From Verrucomicrobiota bacterium (GTDB lineage Bacteria; Verrucomicrobiota; Verrucomicrobiia; Limisphaerales; UBA8199): 6,465 nucleotides of DNA. The stretch is from assembly GCA_026397855.1 (NCBI GenBank), contig JAPLUA010000543.1, positions 1 through 6,465 on the forward strand. The letters run 5' to 3'. Of the stretch, positions 5,720 to 6,465 are shown piece by piece (the stretch's first letter is position 1; every line of letters starts with the position of its first letter). The position numbers and the translations under genes were made by a program. The notes under the pieces are model-generated. The model worked only from the letters and a program-made list of their open reading frames with translations, searched no databases and was not told the DNA's origin.

Positions 5720-6465
5720 TTACCCCCTTGGGCGCCGGTAAACCTTGTGCATCGCCGCCTGGTCCACCGGCTTGATGAGCATCTCGTCAATGTTCACGTG
5801 CGGCGGACGGCTTGCCACCCAGACCATGATTTCCGCGATGTCTTCCGCCTGGAGCGGATGCGTGCCCTCGTAAGGCTTGCTTGCCCGGGCAGTGTCGCCT
5901 TTGAACCGCACCAGGGAGAATTCGGTCTCGGCGAGCCCGGGGTCTATTGAGCTGACGCGGAGGCCGGTGCCGCTCAGTTCGAGCCGCAGGGAGCGGGTAA
6001 TCTGCCGCTCGCCAGCCTTGGCCGCGCAATAGGCTGCGCCGCCTTCATAGGCCGAGTGGCCGGCGTATGAGCCGACGTTGATGATGGTGCCTCCCGGCTG
6101 GCGCACCATCAAGGGCAACGCCGCCCGGGTCATGCGCAGGATCCCCAGCACGTTCGTCTGCAGCATGTTCTCCCAGTCCTCGTCCTTCCCTTCCGCCACG
6201 CTGTCCAGGCCGTGAGCGCCACCGGCATTGTTCACCAGCACATCCAGGATGCGGGCATCGGTTTGCGGATCCCGGATGGTCTGCGAGGCCCATGCGACAA
6301 ACGCCTCGACGCTCGACGTTTGGGAGACATCCAAGGGATGGCAATGGGCCTCGGCCGCACCCGCCTGGCGCGCGGCCGCCGCCACCTGCTCCAGCTTGTC
6401 AACCCGCCGCGCCCCGAGCAGGAGCTTCGAGCCCTCGGCCGCAAATGCCCGGGCGGCAGCCGCCC
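5720..6465 (-). CDS. Short-chain dehydrogenase/reductase, YdfG-like, N-terminus cut by window end
   Basis: This is a Rossmann-fold NAD(P)-dependent oxidoreductase with 247 residues visible. The frame is open through the right edge, beginning AAAARAFAAEGSKLLLGARR, which is the helix and second strand that follow the TGxxxGIG cofactor loop. Only the first few residues, including that loop, are missing. Seen: LDV before the adenine site, VNNAG (visible residues 77-81), catalytic S132 in NVGS, and Y145/K149 in YCAAK. The C-terminal half (DPGLAETEFSLVRFKGD, then PLQAEDIAE and PPHVNID) closely follows E. coli YdfG, an NADP-dependent 3-hydroxy acid / L-allo-threonine dehydrogenase and malonic semialdehyde reductase. 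Visible arginines in GARR fit an NADP preference. Internal GTG codons could mimic starts, but they would remove part of the fold. It converges on the permease gene and shows no functional link to it. Family is sure; substrate is inferred. Confidence 0.93.
   Translation of the reverse strand, partial: AAAARAFAAEGSKLLLGARRVDKLEQVAAAARQAGAAEAHCHPLDVSQTSSVEAFVAWASQTIRDPQTDARILDVLVNNAGGAHGLDSVAEGKDEDWENMLQTNVLGILRMTRAALPLMVRQPGGTIINVGSYAGHSAYEGGAAYCAAKAGERQITRSLRLELSGTGLRVSSIDPGLAETEFSLVRFKGDTARASKPYEGTHPLQAEDIAEIMVWVASRPPHVNIDEMLIKPVDQAAMHKVYRRPRG

Overview
The window is ordinary high-GC bacterial chromosome with densely packed genes. The likely source is a Verrucomicrobiota member, perhaps near Limisphaerales/Pedosphaeraceae. 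This rests on the sequence of the LysR N-terminus, degenerate CCGAAA-type intergenic repeats, weak or absent Shine-Dalgarno sequences, and an LptF/LptG-type permease that implies a Gram-negative outer membrane. It is an inference from remembered patterns, not a database result.

Minus strand, left part (1-3117). In transcription order the genes are a trimeric-type purine nucleoside phosphorylase (2287-3117), a tetrameric-type cytidine deaminase (1890-2303) overlapping it by 17 bases, a hybrid sensor-kinase-like protein with PAS, DHp-like, ATPase and receiver domains (351-1844), and the N-terminal 89 residues of a LysR regulator (1-268) running off the left edge. The first two form a nucleoside-salvage pair. 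The kinase gene follows 45 bp later and may be co-transcribed. The LysR gene is preceded by an 82-bp gap holding a plausible promoter of its own.

Plus strand, middle (3157-5607). Divergent from the phosphorylase, across only 39 bp, is a MoeB/ThiF-type E1-like adenylyltransferase fused to a rhodanese domain (MoeZ/Uba4 layout, sulfur transfer for molybdenum cofactor or a related pathway). A 132-bp spacer rich in inverted repeats separates it from an LptF/LptG-family lipopolysaccharide-export permease with a GTG start.

Minus strand, right edge (5720-6465). A YdfG-like short-chain dehydrogenase, cut at its N-terminus by the window end, converges on the permease gene. The 112-bp convergent gap holds a 13-bp imperfect polypurine/polypyrimidine inverted repeat.

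No RNA gene, mobile element or CRISPR array was seen, and no gap exceeds 300 bp. The most notable observation is that the kinase-like protein has leucine at the usual phospho-accepting histidine of the H-box and lysine at a usual N-box asparagine, while its other ATPase motifs and its receiver aspartate are intact. The rest is mainly housekeeping, and I see no convincing new defence or mobile system.
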